From: Planctomycetota bacterium
GTDB lineage: Bacteria > Planctomycetota > UBA8742 > UBA2392
Assembly: GCA_020425695.1 (NCBI GenBank)
Contig: JAGQRE010000020.1
Span: 1 to 38,301 of the forward strand
Direction: 5' to 3'
Length of the DNA stretch: 38,301 nucleotides
Position 1 is the stretch's first letter, and each line of letters opens with the position of its first letter. The translations under genes were made by a program, and so were the position numbers. Shown here piece by piece: positions 8,801 to 17,210 of the stretch. The notes beneath the pieces were generated by a model that was not told the DNA's origin, ran no database searches, and saw only the letters and a program-made list of their open reading frames with translations.

Positions 8801-9978
8801 AAGTAGTCCGGCATCCAGGGCACTGTGCCCGCGAACATTGCTGATAGCGCCGCATCACTCGATTCGCCACCGCGCAGCAGGCCGGCCACTCGCAACTGCG
8901 CCGGTGCGAATCGCCCGGAGTAAAGCGCGCCGAGCCCTCGAACATCAAGCTCCGCCTCGCCTGCACCGCCTCTTTCCGCCTGCATCTTTCCTGCATCGAG
9001 CTTCAGCACCCAATTGCCCGCATTCTCCGGCAACAGTTCGTCGATCAGTTTGATTTGAGCGTGCGCAGTCACACCTGACGAATAGCCTCGTGCCTCCAGC
9101 GCGTCCTTCACGCGTACGACCCGCAGCATCCAGTCCATGCGTTCAGTCTGTCTGATTTCCTGAGTTTGCTGCAACTCGATCAGCAGCGGGTCATCCGGTG
9201 CCGCGTAAAGGTGAAGGTTGTCCGCGACACTACGGTGCCCTGCGAAGAAAGTGACGAACGCTTGGGCAACTTCCCGGTTCAGGCAGACAAGGTCTCTCAC
9301 ATGGAGGTCAAAGTGAAAGCTGCCGCCCTCGCGTTTCTGGAAGTAAGTGGTGTAGCCAACCGGTTCGCCGTCGTGTTCTGCGACGTAGGTGAAGACCGGG
9401 TTTTCCTTCGGGGTTCGCTTGACCCTCTCCCATATCTTCTCGCTGCGGTCCAGGCAGCCATTTTCATTGCGATAGCGCCGTGCATACAAGCCCCTGAGCA
9501 ACTCCGCATCATCTGCAGTCGCAGGTCGCAAGACAACGGGGCCGTCCAGACGCGCAAGGGTAGCAATCGGATAGGTGTACTTATGCCGGGAGCCAGCGAA
9601 CTCCCAACCGAGGTTCCGATAAAGGCGCGGCGCGGCCGGATACAGCGCGCTCAGAGGAGGCCCCTGTTCAAAGTTCTCTCTCAGATTCTCGGCCATCAGC
9701 TTGTGTGCATAGCCACTAGACCGCAGTTCCGGGCTCACCGCCACACCGGCAATTCCCCAGCACGGAATACTGCGCCCACCGAAGTACTGCCCCATTTCGT
9801 AGATCACCAACCCGGCCTTCACGCCGTCGTCTCGAAGAACGCGTACGCCAGCGCCAAACGCCTCGACCCACGGCTCAAAGACTTCCAGCGTGCCACCGAA
9901 CGACTGCGCCATCGCGCTGGCGTAGACTCGACGCTCGGCGGCGCCATCGGGAACGCCGTAGGCTGGGAGCTCGGTCAT
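8797..9978 (-). CDS. Eis-like GNAT N-acetyltransferase
   Basis: The 393-residue protein has the three-part layout of Eis-type acetyltransferases: an N-terminal GNAT domain with the acetyl-CoA loop VAVSPELRSSGYAHKLM (79-95), a second GNAT-like domain (about 150-290) and a C-terminal sterol-carrier-like domain (about 300-393). A Tyr in the segment ALYPAAPRLYRNLGWE (Y120) and the C-terminal Phe (ends PDYF) match the Tyr and C-terminal carboxylate that act as acid and base in Eis enzymes. Such proteins acetylate amines, including aminoglycosides or protein lysines; the natural substrate here is unknown. It is the last gene of the minus-strand block, 3 bp after the preceding gene. Confidence 0.85.
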   Translation of the reverse strand: MTELPAYGVPDGAAERRVYASAMAQSFGGTLEVFEPWVEAFGAGVRVLRDDGVKAGLVIYEMGQYFGGRSIPCWGIAGVAVSPELRSSGYAHKLMAENLRENFEQGPPLSALYPAAPRLYRNLGWEFAGSRHKYTYPIATLARLDGPVVLRPATADDAELLRGLYARRYRNENGCLDRSEKIWERVKRTPKENPVFTYVAEHDGEPVGYTTYFQKREGGSFHFDLHVRDLVCLNREVAQAFVTFFAGHRSVADNLHLYAAPDDPLLIELQQTQEIRQTERMDWMLRVVRVKDALEARGYSSGVTAHAQIKLIDELLPENAGNWVLKLDAGKMQAERGGAGEAELDVRGLGALYSGRFAPAQLRVAGLLRGGESSDAALSAMFAGTVPWMPDYF

Positions 9979-9981
9979 TTG

Positions 9982-11262
9982 TTAGTCCAGTTTGGTTCCG
10001 AGGATCTCGGTCTCGAATTCGCGGCGCCAGCCGCCTGCCCATTGCGCTTCAACCATTTCAAGCTGATCGCGAATACTCTCGAACCGCTGAATCAGCACAC
10101 GTACTTCCTGGTCGAACGCGCTGCGACGTTGCAGCAGGGGGCGCAAAGATGCTTCAAGGCGCCGACGCTGCATCCGCAGATCGGCCAAGTCGCTGCCTCG
10201 TGCCATGCCTTCCAGAATGGCCTCAAGTCGGGCCTCGGAGTCGACACTGATGACCGGGCGCAGTACTTCCATCTCGCTGTCTGTAGGCGGCGAGCCGGCG
10301 ATCGCAACATCCATCGCCATGAGGGCGATAGTCTGCTCACCCGTCATCACGAGATCGAGCATCACCGACTGCGTTGCCAACTGGAGTTCCTGACTCTGCA
10401 GATCTTCGAGTTGCTTCAGGGCGAACGCCGCTCGTTCTGGCCACGGACTTCTCGCCAGAGCAAGCAGCACGCGCACGTCGCCGTCAATCATGCCACCGAG
10501 TTTGTTCTCGGCGCGGGCGCGATCCGCGGCGCGCGGGAGTGCCAACTCGTCGAGTGCCGTCTGGAACTCCCGCAACGTCATCTTCGGCGCAGCCGAGTGA
10601 CGGCCTTGATAGCGACTCCACGCGGGTTGCCCAAACTGTGTTTCAATCGTCGAACGCAGCACAGCGTCTTCGGACGCAAAGGCCAGCAACGCGTCCTTGC
10701 CCGCCTTGGCTAAAACGTCTTCCGCCAGACCTTGGGCGCGGGCACTGGTAATCGTCCCCAGTATCGTGCAGCACTGAATTCGTCGATACTCGTCAAGCTC
10801 TGGCTCACTCAATCTCGCTTCGACCAGCTTGAGCAAGTCATCCTGACGGGCCGACTTCAGCGCGCGAGAAGCAATCGTGCGCTCCGTGCGGCGAGATTCG
10901 CGGTCGCAAAGCACATCCAGACACAGCTTCACACGACCATCGTGCGTCGTGTTCGCCAGCAGCCGCAGCAGCACCTCGCGCCCGCGCCGCGGAAGACTCG
11001 GCATAGCCTCAACCAGCGCTTCGAAGTTTGCTTCCGCACCACGCTCGATCAGTTGCTCGGCCTGCAGGCTGTGCTCCGGCACGCTCGAGCTCAGGTAAGG
11101 CAGAGCTCTTTCAAGGCGTTCCCAGTCAGGCTCATCTGCCGCTGCATCCGGCTTTGGTGCAGTCTCTGGCGGCTTCGGTTGCTCGTCCTGTGCATATGCG
11201 ACGCCGACGACCGCGAGAGCGGCCAAGGCAAACACAATCAGCATGGGACGCATCAGCTTCAT
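9982..11262 (-). CDS. Exported helical-repeat (HEAT-like) protein of unknown function
   Basis: I start this at the ATG at 11262, which overlaps the lnt stop (ATGA). The longer open frame would begin inside lnt and lacks a signal at its N-terminus. The 426-residue product opens with a signal peptide (MKLMRPMLIV, a hydrophobic core, AYA cleavage before Q25), followed by a Pro/Glu-rich linker. Residues of about 55-330 are pairs of amphipathic helices rich in Leu, Ala, Arg and Glu, resembling HEAT repeats. The C-terminal part from about 350 (SDLADLRMQRRRLEASLRPL) looks like a coiled coil. It would be periplasmic. No enzyme motif is seen. Coupling to lnt suggests an envelope role, which is inference only. 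Confidence 0.7.
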   Translation of the reverse strand: MKLMRPMLIVFALAALAVVGVAYAQDEQPKPPETAPKPDAAADEPDWERLERALPYLSSSVPEHSLQAEQLIERGAEANFEALVEAMPSLPRRGREVLLRLLANTTHDGRVKLCLDVLCDRESRRTERTIASRALKSARQDDLLKLVEARLSEPELDEYRRIQCCTILGTITSARAQGLAEDVLAKAGKDALLAFASEDAVLRSTIETQFGQPAWSRYQGRHSAAPKMTLREFQTALDELALPRAADRARAENKLGGMIDGDVRVLLALARSPWPERAAFALKQLEDLQSQELQLATQSVMLDLVMTGEQTIALMAMDVAIAGSPPTDSEMEVLRPVISVDSEARLEAILEGMARGSDLADLRMQRRRLEASLRPLLQRRSAFDQEVRVLIQRFESIRDQLEMVEAQWAGGWRREFETEILGTKLD

Positions 11263-13133
11263 TTCTGAATCTTTGCAGTAACTCGCTTCTCGGCAACCTT
11301 CGCCCGGCGTCGGCGTACAAACTGTGTGATCCTTCCGGCGACCATCAACGGCATTATGCACAAGATCACGGCGAGAGACAGCCAGCCCAGGCCGCGCCCG
11401 ACCATACTAACGAAGATCGTCGGAGCGCCATCGCGCAGCACGCGCGGCTTCATCAGCAGCACTCCCTCGACTTCCCGGTCGCTGCCATCGACGGTCAGCA
11501 CTTCATGCACGCGCCCGGTGGCGTCAATGCTGCAGGTGATGCCCGTGTTCGTCGCCCGAACCATCGGCACGCGCGATTCGATGCAGCGCAGGCGGCAATG
11601 GTCAACCGCCTGGTCGAGCTCGGCACTTTGCTTGAACCAGCCCTCGTTGCTGATGTTCACATGGAAGTCCGGATAGCGGTCCGGTTTCTCGTGCAACTCG
11701 ACGTAGCAAATAGGCCATGCGTACTCGTAACAGATACTGCTTGTGAATGCCCAGTCGCGCCCCTCAAGACGCTCGGCTTTGCTCGGTATTCGAAACAGCG
11801 TTAGCCGCCGCCCTGCCTCGACTCGGCTGGCATAGCCTTGCAGGCCCTCGGCGTACTCGACGATAATCTTGCGGATGAACGGCATCTCCTCAATCGGGAT
11901 GTATTCACCGCCGGGCACCAGGTAGCGCTTGTCGTAGCTGTCAGCGACGCGACCCTCGGCGTCGAACAACATTGCCGTGTTGTATCGCCGCAAGTCGTAC
12001 GTGTCCTGTTTCCAAGGCACGTCGCGATCTTCGGGCGGGATGCTGGTCAGCGTGCCTATCAACGCCGGCGTTTTGAAGTCATAGGCAATCTTCGCACGAA
12101 GGCGCTCAACGTAGCTGACGTTGTGCGTTCTTCCGTTGGCGGCGGTGACCGTGCTCCGAAGCAACTGCGGGTCCGGCTCACCGTCCGGAAAGAACTGCGC
12201 GCTTACATCTTCGCTGCCACGCGTAAGGCCGTCGCGGGTTGCGCCATAGAACAACATGGTCTCTGCCCAGCAAATCAGTTCGGCATCGTTGTCGACGGCT
12301 TTCTGCGACAGGCTCAGTTGCTTCACAAATGCGTTCGGAAGTCGGTTGGGGTCATTGCGTACTTTTACTTCCTGCGACAGATTTCCCTGAACGCCTGCCA
12401 CGACCGGGCCATCGTCGACCTCTCTGGACTCAATCTGCGCAATCCGAACATAACCGTATACGCAGCTGGCAACGACAAACAGGAGCGCCACGCCCGGCAC
12501 TACGAATCTGTGAAACGGCTCACGGCGCAGGCGCAGTTTGCCCGCGTCGCCGTCGAGATGAACCAGCGAGGCGACACCCAGCGCTGTCAGGGCCAGCCCG
12601 ACACTGAGACCGTACTGGCCCCAGATATCCGCGGTCTGAATGAACGGCGTAAACTCAACAATCGACGTGCCAATCGGCAGCCACGGATAAGGCGCTGGGG
12701 TGTTGAACTCGTGCACGAATTCAAAACCGAGCCACACCAGCGGCACCAGCCATATAGTCTGGCGAGCGCGCCTTGTCAGGATCCAGCGGATACACATGGC
12801 CGACACGCCGTAATAGCACGCCATGGCTGTGGCGACGAAAGCGAACATGGCGAAGACGATCCATTCACTTCCGGGGTCAGTGACCATCTGCCCCAGCCAC
12901 CACATGTCGATCCAGAAATACGGGATCCCCACCACGAACCCCGCCAGCCACGAAGCGCGGGGCGTCAATCTAGGTAGCGCAATAAACAACGGCGCGAGGG
13001 CCACCAGCCCCAACAGGGGCACGTCCGCCGGAGGCTGCGAAAGGGTCATCAGCAGGCCTGACAACAGAACCATTGCCCACGCCTTCCAGCGGGTTTTGCC
13101 AATCAGCGGATCAATGTCATTCGGTTTCAGCAT
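11259..13133 (-). CDS. lnt: Apolipoprotein N-acyltransferase
   Basis: Lnt adds the third acyl chain to the N-terminal Cys of lipoproteins, at the periplasmic face of the inner membrane. About six membrane segments lie within the first 235 residues (for example 17-35, 38-55, 60-80, 90-118, 125-140, 170-192 and 210-230). The nitrilase domain follows (about 243-550) with the triad visible: Glu291 in CWAETMLFYG, Lys402 in YDKRYLVPGGEYIP and Cys468 in SSICYEYAWP. The conserved NISNEGWF and ESRVPMVRATNTGITCSID segments are also present. A last hydrophobic helix (about 575-600) closes the chain. At 624 residues it is longer than E. coli Lnt (512), mostly through an insertion around 300-380. The downstream gene starts within its stop codon. 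Confidence 0.93.
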   Translation of the reverse strand: MLKPNDIDPLIGKTRWKAWAMVLLSGLLMTLSQPPADVPLLGLVALAPLFIALPRLTPRASWLAGFVVGIPYFWIDMWWLGQMVTDPGSEWIVFAMFAFVATAMACYYGVSAMCIRWILTRRARQTIWLVPLVWLGFEFVHEFNTPAPYPWLPIGTSIVEFTPFIQTADIWGQYGLSVGLALTALGVASLVHLDGDAGKLRLRREPFHRFVVPGVALLFVVASCVYGYVRIAQIESREVDDGPVVAGVQGNLSQEVKVRNDPNRLPNAFVKQLSLSQKAVDNDAELICWAETMLFYGATRDGLTRGSEDVSAQFFPDGEPDPQLLRSTVTAANGRTHNVSYVERLRAKIAYDFKTPALIGTLTSIPPEDRDVPWKQDTYDLRRYNTAMLFDAEGRVADSYDKRYLVPGGEYIPIEEMPFIRKIIVEYAEGLQGYASRVEAGRRLTLFRIPSKAERLEGRDWAFTSSICYEYAWPICYVELHEKPDRYPDFHVNISNEGWFKQSAELDQAVDHCRLRCIESRVPMVRATNTGITCSIDATGRVHEVLTVDGSDREVEGVLLMKPRVLRDGAPTIFVSMVGRGLGWLSLAVILCIMPLMVAGRITQFVRRRRAKVAEKRVTAKIQK

Positions 13134-13185
13134 GAACTCACACTATCGCCTAGGCGAACTGGCCTTCCATTCAATCAAATACGGC

Positions 13186-13974
13186 TCAGTGTGTGCTGTC
13201 CAGCAACTGCAAAAGTTCTATCAGCGGACCTGCGTCGAAAGCGTGTGCAAGCAATGCGGTTTCGAGGTCAATCAGTCGGTGGCCTGTGGCGGCGTCATAC
13301 AGGCGTGAAACGCCGCGCGCCTGTGGCCCCTCAGCCGCGAGGAAGCTATGCGCGCGTAGATCGCGACTCCAGCGCGACTCGCAGATTGCGCAAATCACTT
13401 CCCCGTCACAACGCGCCCAGACCGGCCCGCCGCAGACGGGGCACATATCGCCACCCGACGGCGGCGTGACATGACGCGTGAATGCGGATGCCACAGATTC
13501 GTACAGGGGCTTGAGCGCCACCCAAAGCGTTCCAGCCAACAGGTGCTGATCCAGACCGTGATCGCGCGAGGCGCGCTCAAATTCTTCGCCTCCGTCGGCA
13601 TCCCACAGCGCGCCGGCCAGCGCGGACAGATCAAGCCCGTTGCGCCGAGCAGACAGCAGGGCGCGTAACTCTGTTCCGCGTTCGGGAAAATCCGCAATCA
13701 ATTGCAGAACGACAAGGCTGTGAAAGTCGGCGGTCAGTGGTGAGTCCCGCCCGACGGCTCCGAGGTTCAACAGCGGTGGAACATCACTCGGTTCAATCTT
13801 TACCAATGCTCCGCGCGAGCCATGCTTGATCGCGAGCTGGCACTGGCGCAAACGCAACAGCGCCAGCATGCCGCGCCGCGACAACCCGCTGTCGGCGCAG
13901 GTCAGGCTGATCAACAACGCAAGTGAATCAAGCCTTCGCGCTGAAGGTTTCGCTTGGGGTGAGGCGCTCGCCAC
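13186..13974 (-). CDS. FdhE-like zinc-binding protein
   Basis: The 262-residue product resembles FdhE (formate dehydrogenase accessory protein) in order of features. A Leu/Ala-rich helical region is followed by LAGTLWVALKPLYESVASAF (147-166), close to the FdhE segment before its metal site, then CPVCGGPVWARC (C178, C181) and CAICESRW (C195, C198). Typical FdhE has further CxxC pairs after this point; here the stretch is RAHSF and the next pair is missing. FdhE is a rubredoxin-like protein that helps assemble respiratory formate dehydrogenase. No formate dehydrogenase gene is nearby. The GTG at 13974 overlaps the end of lysA by 47 bp; a start at a TTG near residue 20 is possible. The family call is moderate and an unrelated zinc-ribbon protein is the alternative. 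Confidence 0.5.
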   Translation of the reverse strand: MASASPQAKPSARRLDSLALLISLTCADSGLSRRGMLALLRLRQCQLAIKHGSRGALVKIEPSDVPPLLNLGAVGRDSPLTADFHSLVVLQLIADFPERGTELRALLSARRNGLDLSALAGALWDADGGEEFERASRDHGLDQHLLAGTLWVALKPLYESVASAFTRHVTPPSGGDMCPVCGGPVWARCDGEVICAICESRWSRDLRAHSFLAAEGPQARGVSRLYDAATGHRLIDLETALLAHAFDAGPLIELLQLLDSTH

Positions 13975-15259
13975 GGATCAGGTCCTCTAGTTTCTCACGC
14001 TGACGCGAAACCCAGTACTTGTCGCCATCCACGATCACTTCGGGCGGCCGCCCTCGAGTATTGTAGTTGCTGGCCATGGTGTAGCCGTAGGCCCCGGCAC
14101 TGAACACGCACAGCAGTTCACCGTCGTTCATCTTCGGGAGCTTGCGCCCGAGCGCGAAGTAGTCGCCTGACTCACAGATTGGCCCAACCACGTCGTATGT
14201 GACTGCGTCTTTGCCAAGATTCTTGTCAGTCAGCGGCGAGTTGTTTGCCAAAGCTGCACCATCGGGCAGCCCGGGGCTCTTGACCGGCCACGCCAGATGG
14301 AAGGCCTGATAAATACTCGGGCGCAGCAGGTCGTTCATAGCGCCGTCTACGATCAGGAAGTGCTTGTCGCCGCTTGGCTTGTCGTAGATCACCTGCGTCA
14401 GCATGATGCCGCCGTTGCCGCTGATGAAACGCCCCGGCTCGCACAGCATCTTAAGCCCCAGCGCCTTAATCTTAGGCGCCATCGCCTTCGCGAAGTCACC
14501 GATGGGCAGCCCTTCGCCCGGGTGGTAGCTGATGCCAAAGCCGCCGCCGACGTTCAGGAATTCCAGCGGGAAATCCTGCTTCTTCAGTGAGTTGATAAAC
14601 GGCGTGACCTTGTCGATCGCCTCGGCATGTCGGTCGGCATAGGTGATCTGGCTGCCGATATGCAGGTGCAGACCGCGCAGTCGCAAGTTCTTCAGCTCCT
14701 TAATGCGTTTGGCGCACGCCTCGGCGCGAGCGATGTCGATGCCGAACTTGTTCTCGCGCTTTCCGGTGCTGATGTACTTATGCGTCTTGGGATCAACGTC
14801 CGGGTTGATGCGCAGGGCAATCGGCGCCTCGCACTTGCGTTTGGCGGCCGCCTTGCTGATGGTCTCAAGCTCCGCCTCGGACTCGACATTGAACATCAGG
14901 ATGCCCTGCTCAAGGGCGTAGTCGATTTCCTCAGGCTGCTTGCCCACCCCCGCGAAGACGATCTTCTGTGGGTCGGCGCCGGCGCGCAGGGCGCGATAGA
15001 CTTCACCCTTGCTGACCGCATCAAAGCCGGAGCCCGCCAGCGCCATTGCGCGCAGCAACCCGAGATTGCTGTTGGCCTTGACGCTGTAGCAAACCAGCGG
15101 ATCGACTTCTTTGAAGCCTTCCACAATCGCCTGGTGTTGTTTCAGGAAATGGTTCTGGCTGTAGATGTAGACGGGAGTGCCAACCTTGGCCGCAATCTGC
15201 TGGACAGGGACGCCTTCGCAGAAAAGCTCACCGTTCTTGTAGTGGAATTCTTCGTTCAT
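13928..15259 (-). CDS. lysA: Diaminopimelate decarboxylase
   Basis: LysA removes CO2 from meso-diaminopimelate to give L-lysine, the last step of the pathway, using pyridoxal phosphate. The 443-residue protein has the alanine-racemase-like barrel: PVYIYSQNHF, then VCYSVKANSN with the PLP lysine K61, FDAVSKGEV, FNVESEAEL, the TGKRENKFGID segment, HLHIGSQ, GGGFGISY and EPGRFISGNGG for phosphate binding. The C-terminal domain carries the CESGDYFA motif, whose Cys joins the partner active site in the dimer. The length fits the family. The ATG at 15259 follows an 86-bp gap after the lipoprotein gene, and the 3' end overlaps the FdhE-like gene. The DapL-like enzyme at 27980 serves the same pathway. 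Confidence 0.95.
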   Translation of the reverse strand: MNEEFHYKNGELFCEGVPVQQIAAKVGTPVYIYSQNHFLKQHQAIVEGFKEVDPLVCYSVKANSNLGLLRAMALAGSGFDAVSKGEVYRALRAGADPQKIVFAGVGKQPEEIDYALEQGILMFNVESEAELETISKAAAKRKCEAPIALRINPDVDPKTHKYISTGKRENKFGIDIARAEACAKRIKELKNLRLRGLHLHIGSQITYADRHAEAIDKVTPFINSLKKQDFPLEFLNVGGGFGISYHPGEGLPIGDFAKAMAPKIKALGLKMLCEPGRFISGNGGIMLTQVIYDKPSGDKHFLIVDGAMNDLLRPSIYQAFHLAWPVKSPGLPDGAALANNSPLTDKNLGKDAVTYDVVGPICESGDYFALGRKLPKMNDGELLCVFSAGAYGYTMASNYNTRGRPPEVIVDGDKYWVSRQREKLEDLIRGERLTPSETFSAKA

Positions 15260-15345
15260 ATCTCAAGGACCGTAGTTCGCGAGTCGTGGTTTGTGTCAGA
15301 CCTTCTTCTTTATGGTGTTGTGCGACGGCTGCAAGGATAAAGCGC

Positions 15346-16167
15346 TTACTCTCCGGCACTGGCCGTGCGCGTGCCTTTTTCGAGCGTGTCGGACAGCCAC
15401 GCGGGCTCGTTCTCGGACCGCCCAGACTTATTGAAAGTAAATCTGGCTTGCGGGCGGTTCCCGGTGGGCTCGCGCCACCAGTGGTAGCGCATGCTGTACC
15501 AGCGGCTCTGGTCACGGTCATCCTGCACGACGTTGCCTTTGATGTCGTGCCTGCGTTGATGACTCTCGTTAAAGTTCTCCGGGATATCCGTAACCATGCT
15601 TGTTTCGCGGTTTTGAGGCAGGTGCGCAAAGCCAAGCTCAGTCCAGTCTGCACCTTTGACGTACCCGGGGTAGAAACGCACAACGCGCCACACGTCGATC
15701 TGCTTGATCATCGGGCCGACCGACAGATAGCCACGCTCGTAGTGTCGGTCGCGCTGAAAGCTGGGCAGGCGGTAAACGACTTTGCCTTCATCGTCCTTGC
15801 CGACGCGGCTGAGCTTGAAGGCTTCCACCAGTACAAGCGTCTCACGAATCTGACGCCCGTCGAAGCGCTCATAGATCACTTCTTGCACAATTTCCTGCAC
15901 GATGGCGTTGTAGGCGAACTCGTCCTGCGCCCGCAGCTCGAAGCCGAGGCTTACCTCATAGCGGTCTTCGTCGTACTCCGGCTCGCCGCGAACCTGCAGT
16001 TCAAGCGTGTATGCCGGCAGGACTTCCGGCTGAACCGGCTCGGCCTTGTAGTTGCCGACGGAAGCACAACCCGTACCCCCCACTGCCAACAGCAGCAGGA
16101 ACGCTATAGTCAGGCTTCGCGATATCGACCGCGGCAGGACTTTCGGTTTTGAAACGAGTTCCGGCAT
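15346..16167 (-). CDS. Putative outer-membrane or periplasmic lipoprotein, unknown function
   Basis: I start this at the ATG at 16167 (273 residues), because it gives a type II signal peptide: a basic n-region (KPKVLPRSISRS), a hydrophobic core IAFLLLLAV and the lipobox VGGTGC, with Cys34 as the lipidated residue. An upstream start at 16200 would read into the divergent gene. The mature part is polar, rich in aromatic and charged residues (for example RYHWWREPTGNRPQARF), with no family I recognise. The middle region of about 50-120 (EVSLGFELRAQDEFAYNAIV) looks like mixed alpha/beta structure. The start codon shares bases with that of the divergent radical SAM gene, so any promoter must lie inside that gene. 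Confidence 0.7.
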   Translation of the reverse strand: MPELVSKPKVLPRSISRSLTIAFLLLLAVGGTGCASVGNYKAEPVQPEVLPAYTLELQVRGEPEYDEDRYEVSLGFELRAQDEFAYNAIVQEIVQEVIYERFDGRQIRETLVLVEAFKLSRVGKDDEGKVVYRLPSFQRDRHYERGYLSVGPMIKQIDVWRVVRFYPGYVKGADWTELGFAHLPQNRETSMVTDIPENFNESHQRRHDIKGNVVQDDRDQSRWYSMRYHWWREPTGNRPQARFTFNKSGRSENEPAWLSDTLEKGTRTASAGE

Positions 16168-17194
16168 GCAGACCCTGACGCAGACATCCGAGTTGGCCAA
16201 GCAGCCATATTACAAACCATTCAGCCGTTTGATGAAACAATGGTTTGGCGAGCCTGCCTACAAATTGACCATCGACGCCGGCTTCACATGCCCGAACATT
16301 GATGGCACGAAGGCCACCGGCGGCTGCACATTCTGTGACAACGTCAGCTTCAGCCCGGCTTTGCGCACCGGGGTAACCCGCATCAGCGACCAGATTGAGC
16401 AAAGCAAGACCTTCTACCGCGAGCGGTTTAACTCGTCCAAGTTTCTGGCGTACTTCCAGACCTTCACGAACACCTACGACAAAGTGGAGCGTCTGAAGTC
16501 GCTATACGACGAAGCCCTGAATGCGCCGGACATTGTCGGCATCGCGATCGGCACGCGCCCCGACTGCATCGACGCGGAGAAACTTCAACTGATCCAGAGC
16601 TACGCCGATGGCAGCGCTAAAGTCTGGCAGCATAAGCTGAAGGAAGGCCGCACCGAGTACGAACGCCCATTCGTGTCCGTCGAGTACGGAATGCAGACGA
16701 TGCACGACGCCACGGCCGACTACGTGAACCGTGCCCACACACACCAGGAAACGGTCGATGCGGTGACGTTGACACGTGAACACGCGCCGGATGCGCATCT
16801 CTGCCTGCACATGATGAGCGGGATGCCCTTCGAGACGGATGAAATGATCCTCGACAGCATTCACGAGTGTGCCCGGCTGCGTCCCGACAGCGTGAAGTTT
16901 CACCATATGTACGTGTACGAAAACACTCGCATGGCCCAGCAGTACGCCGACGGAGCGTTCGAGACACCCAGCCTTGATCGACACATCAAGCTTGCCGCCG
17001 ACTGCATTGAGCGCATGCCGCCAAGCACCTGGATTCAGCGTCTGGTTGGCGAGGTAAGCGACAGCGGCGTGATTGCGCCCCAATGGGGCAAATCAAAGAT
17101 GCAGATTTATCAGGCAATCACCGATGAACTGAGGCGGCGTGGAACGTACCAGTCATTGTTGTGGAACAACGACGACGCAAACCCGCAGACCTAA
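16166..17194 (+). CDS. Radical SAM protein, TIGR01212/YhcC family
   Basis: I choose the ATG at 16166 (342 residues) because homologues begin shortly before the PYYxxxxxxKxxFGE segment, here at residues 14-29. The iron-sulfur cluster ligands are C42, C54 and C57, in FTCPNIDGTKATGGCTFC, the characteristic spacing of this family rather than CxxxCxxC. Further conserved parts are YFQTFTNTY, GTRPDCID, VEYGMQTMHD, NRAHT, HMMSGMPFETDEM and KFHHMYVYENTRMA. Members of this group bind a 4Fe-4S cluster and cleave S-adenosylmethionine, but their substrate is not established to my knowledge. A LolD-like ATPase gene follows after 16 bp. The start codon overlaps that of the divergent lipoprotein gene at a GCATGC palindrome. 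Confidence 0.88.
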   Translation: MQTLTQTSELAKQPYYKPFSRLMKQWFGEPAYKLTIDAGFTCPNIDGTKATGGCTFCDNVSFSPALRTGVTRISDQIEQSKTFYRERFNSSKFLAYFQTFTNTYDKVERLKSLYDEALNAPDIVGIAIGTRPDCIDAEKLQLIQSYADGSAKVWQHKLKEGRTEYERPFVSVEYGMQTMHDATADYVNRAHTHQETVDAVTLTREHAPDAHLCLHMMSGMPFETDEMILDSIHECARLRPDSVKFHHMYVYENTRMAQQYADGAFETPSLDRHIKLAADCIERMPPSTWIQRLVGEVSDSGVIAPQWGKSKMQIYQAITDELRRRGTYQSLLWNNDDANPQT

Positions 17195-17210
17195 CGCAGC
17201 AGGCTGGTGA

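Noticed and set aside
9166-10713. A 515-codon open frame on the + strand.
   Set aside because: It lies antisense to the Eis-like and helical-repeat genes, which have clear motifs and coupled starts. It shows no recognisable domain and is explained by GC-rich codon use.
11838-12977. A 379-codon open frame on the + strand.
   Set aside because: It is antisense to lnt, whose catalytic triad is intact; the predicted peptide looks like a random Arg/Ala/His-rich shadow.
13186-13974. Possible RecO, suggested by size and a four-Cys zinc site.
   Set aside because: There is no OB-fold-like N-terminus; the helical segment before CPVCGG fits FdhE better.
14627-15340. A 237-codon open frame on the + strand.
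   Set aside because: It is antisense to lysA and has no recognisable motif.
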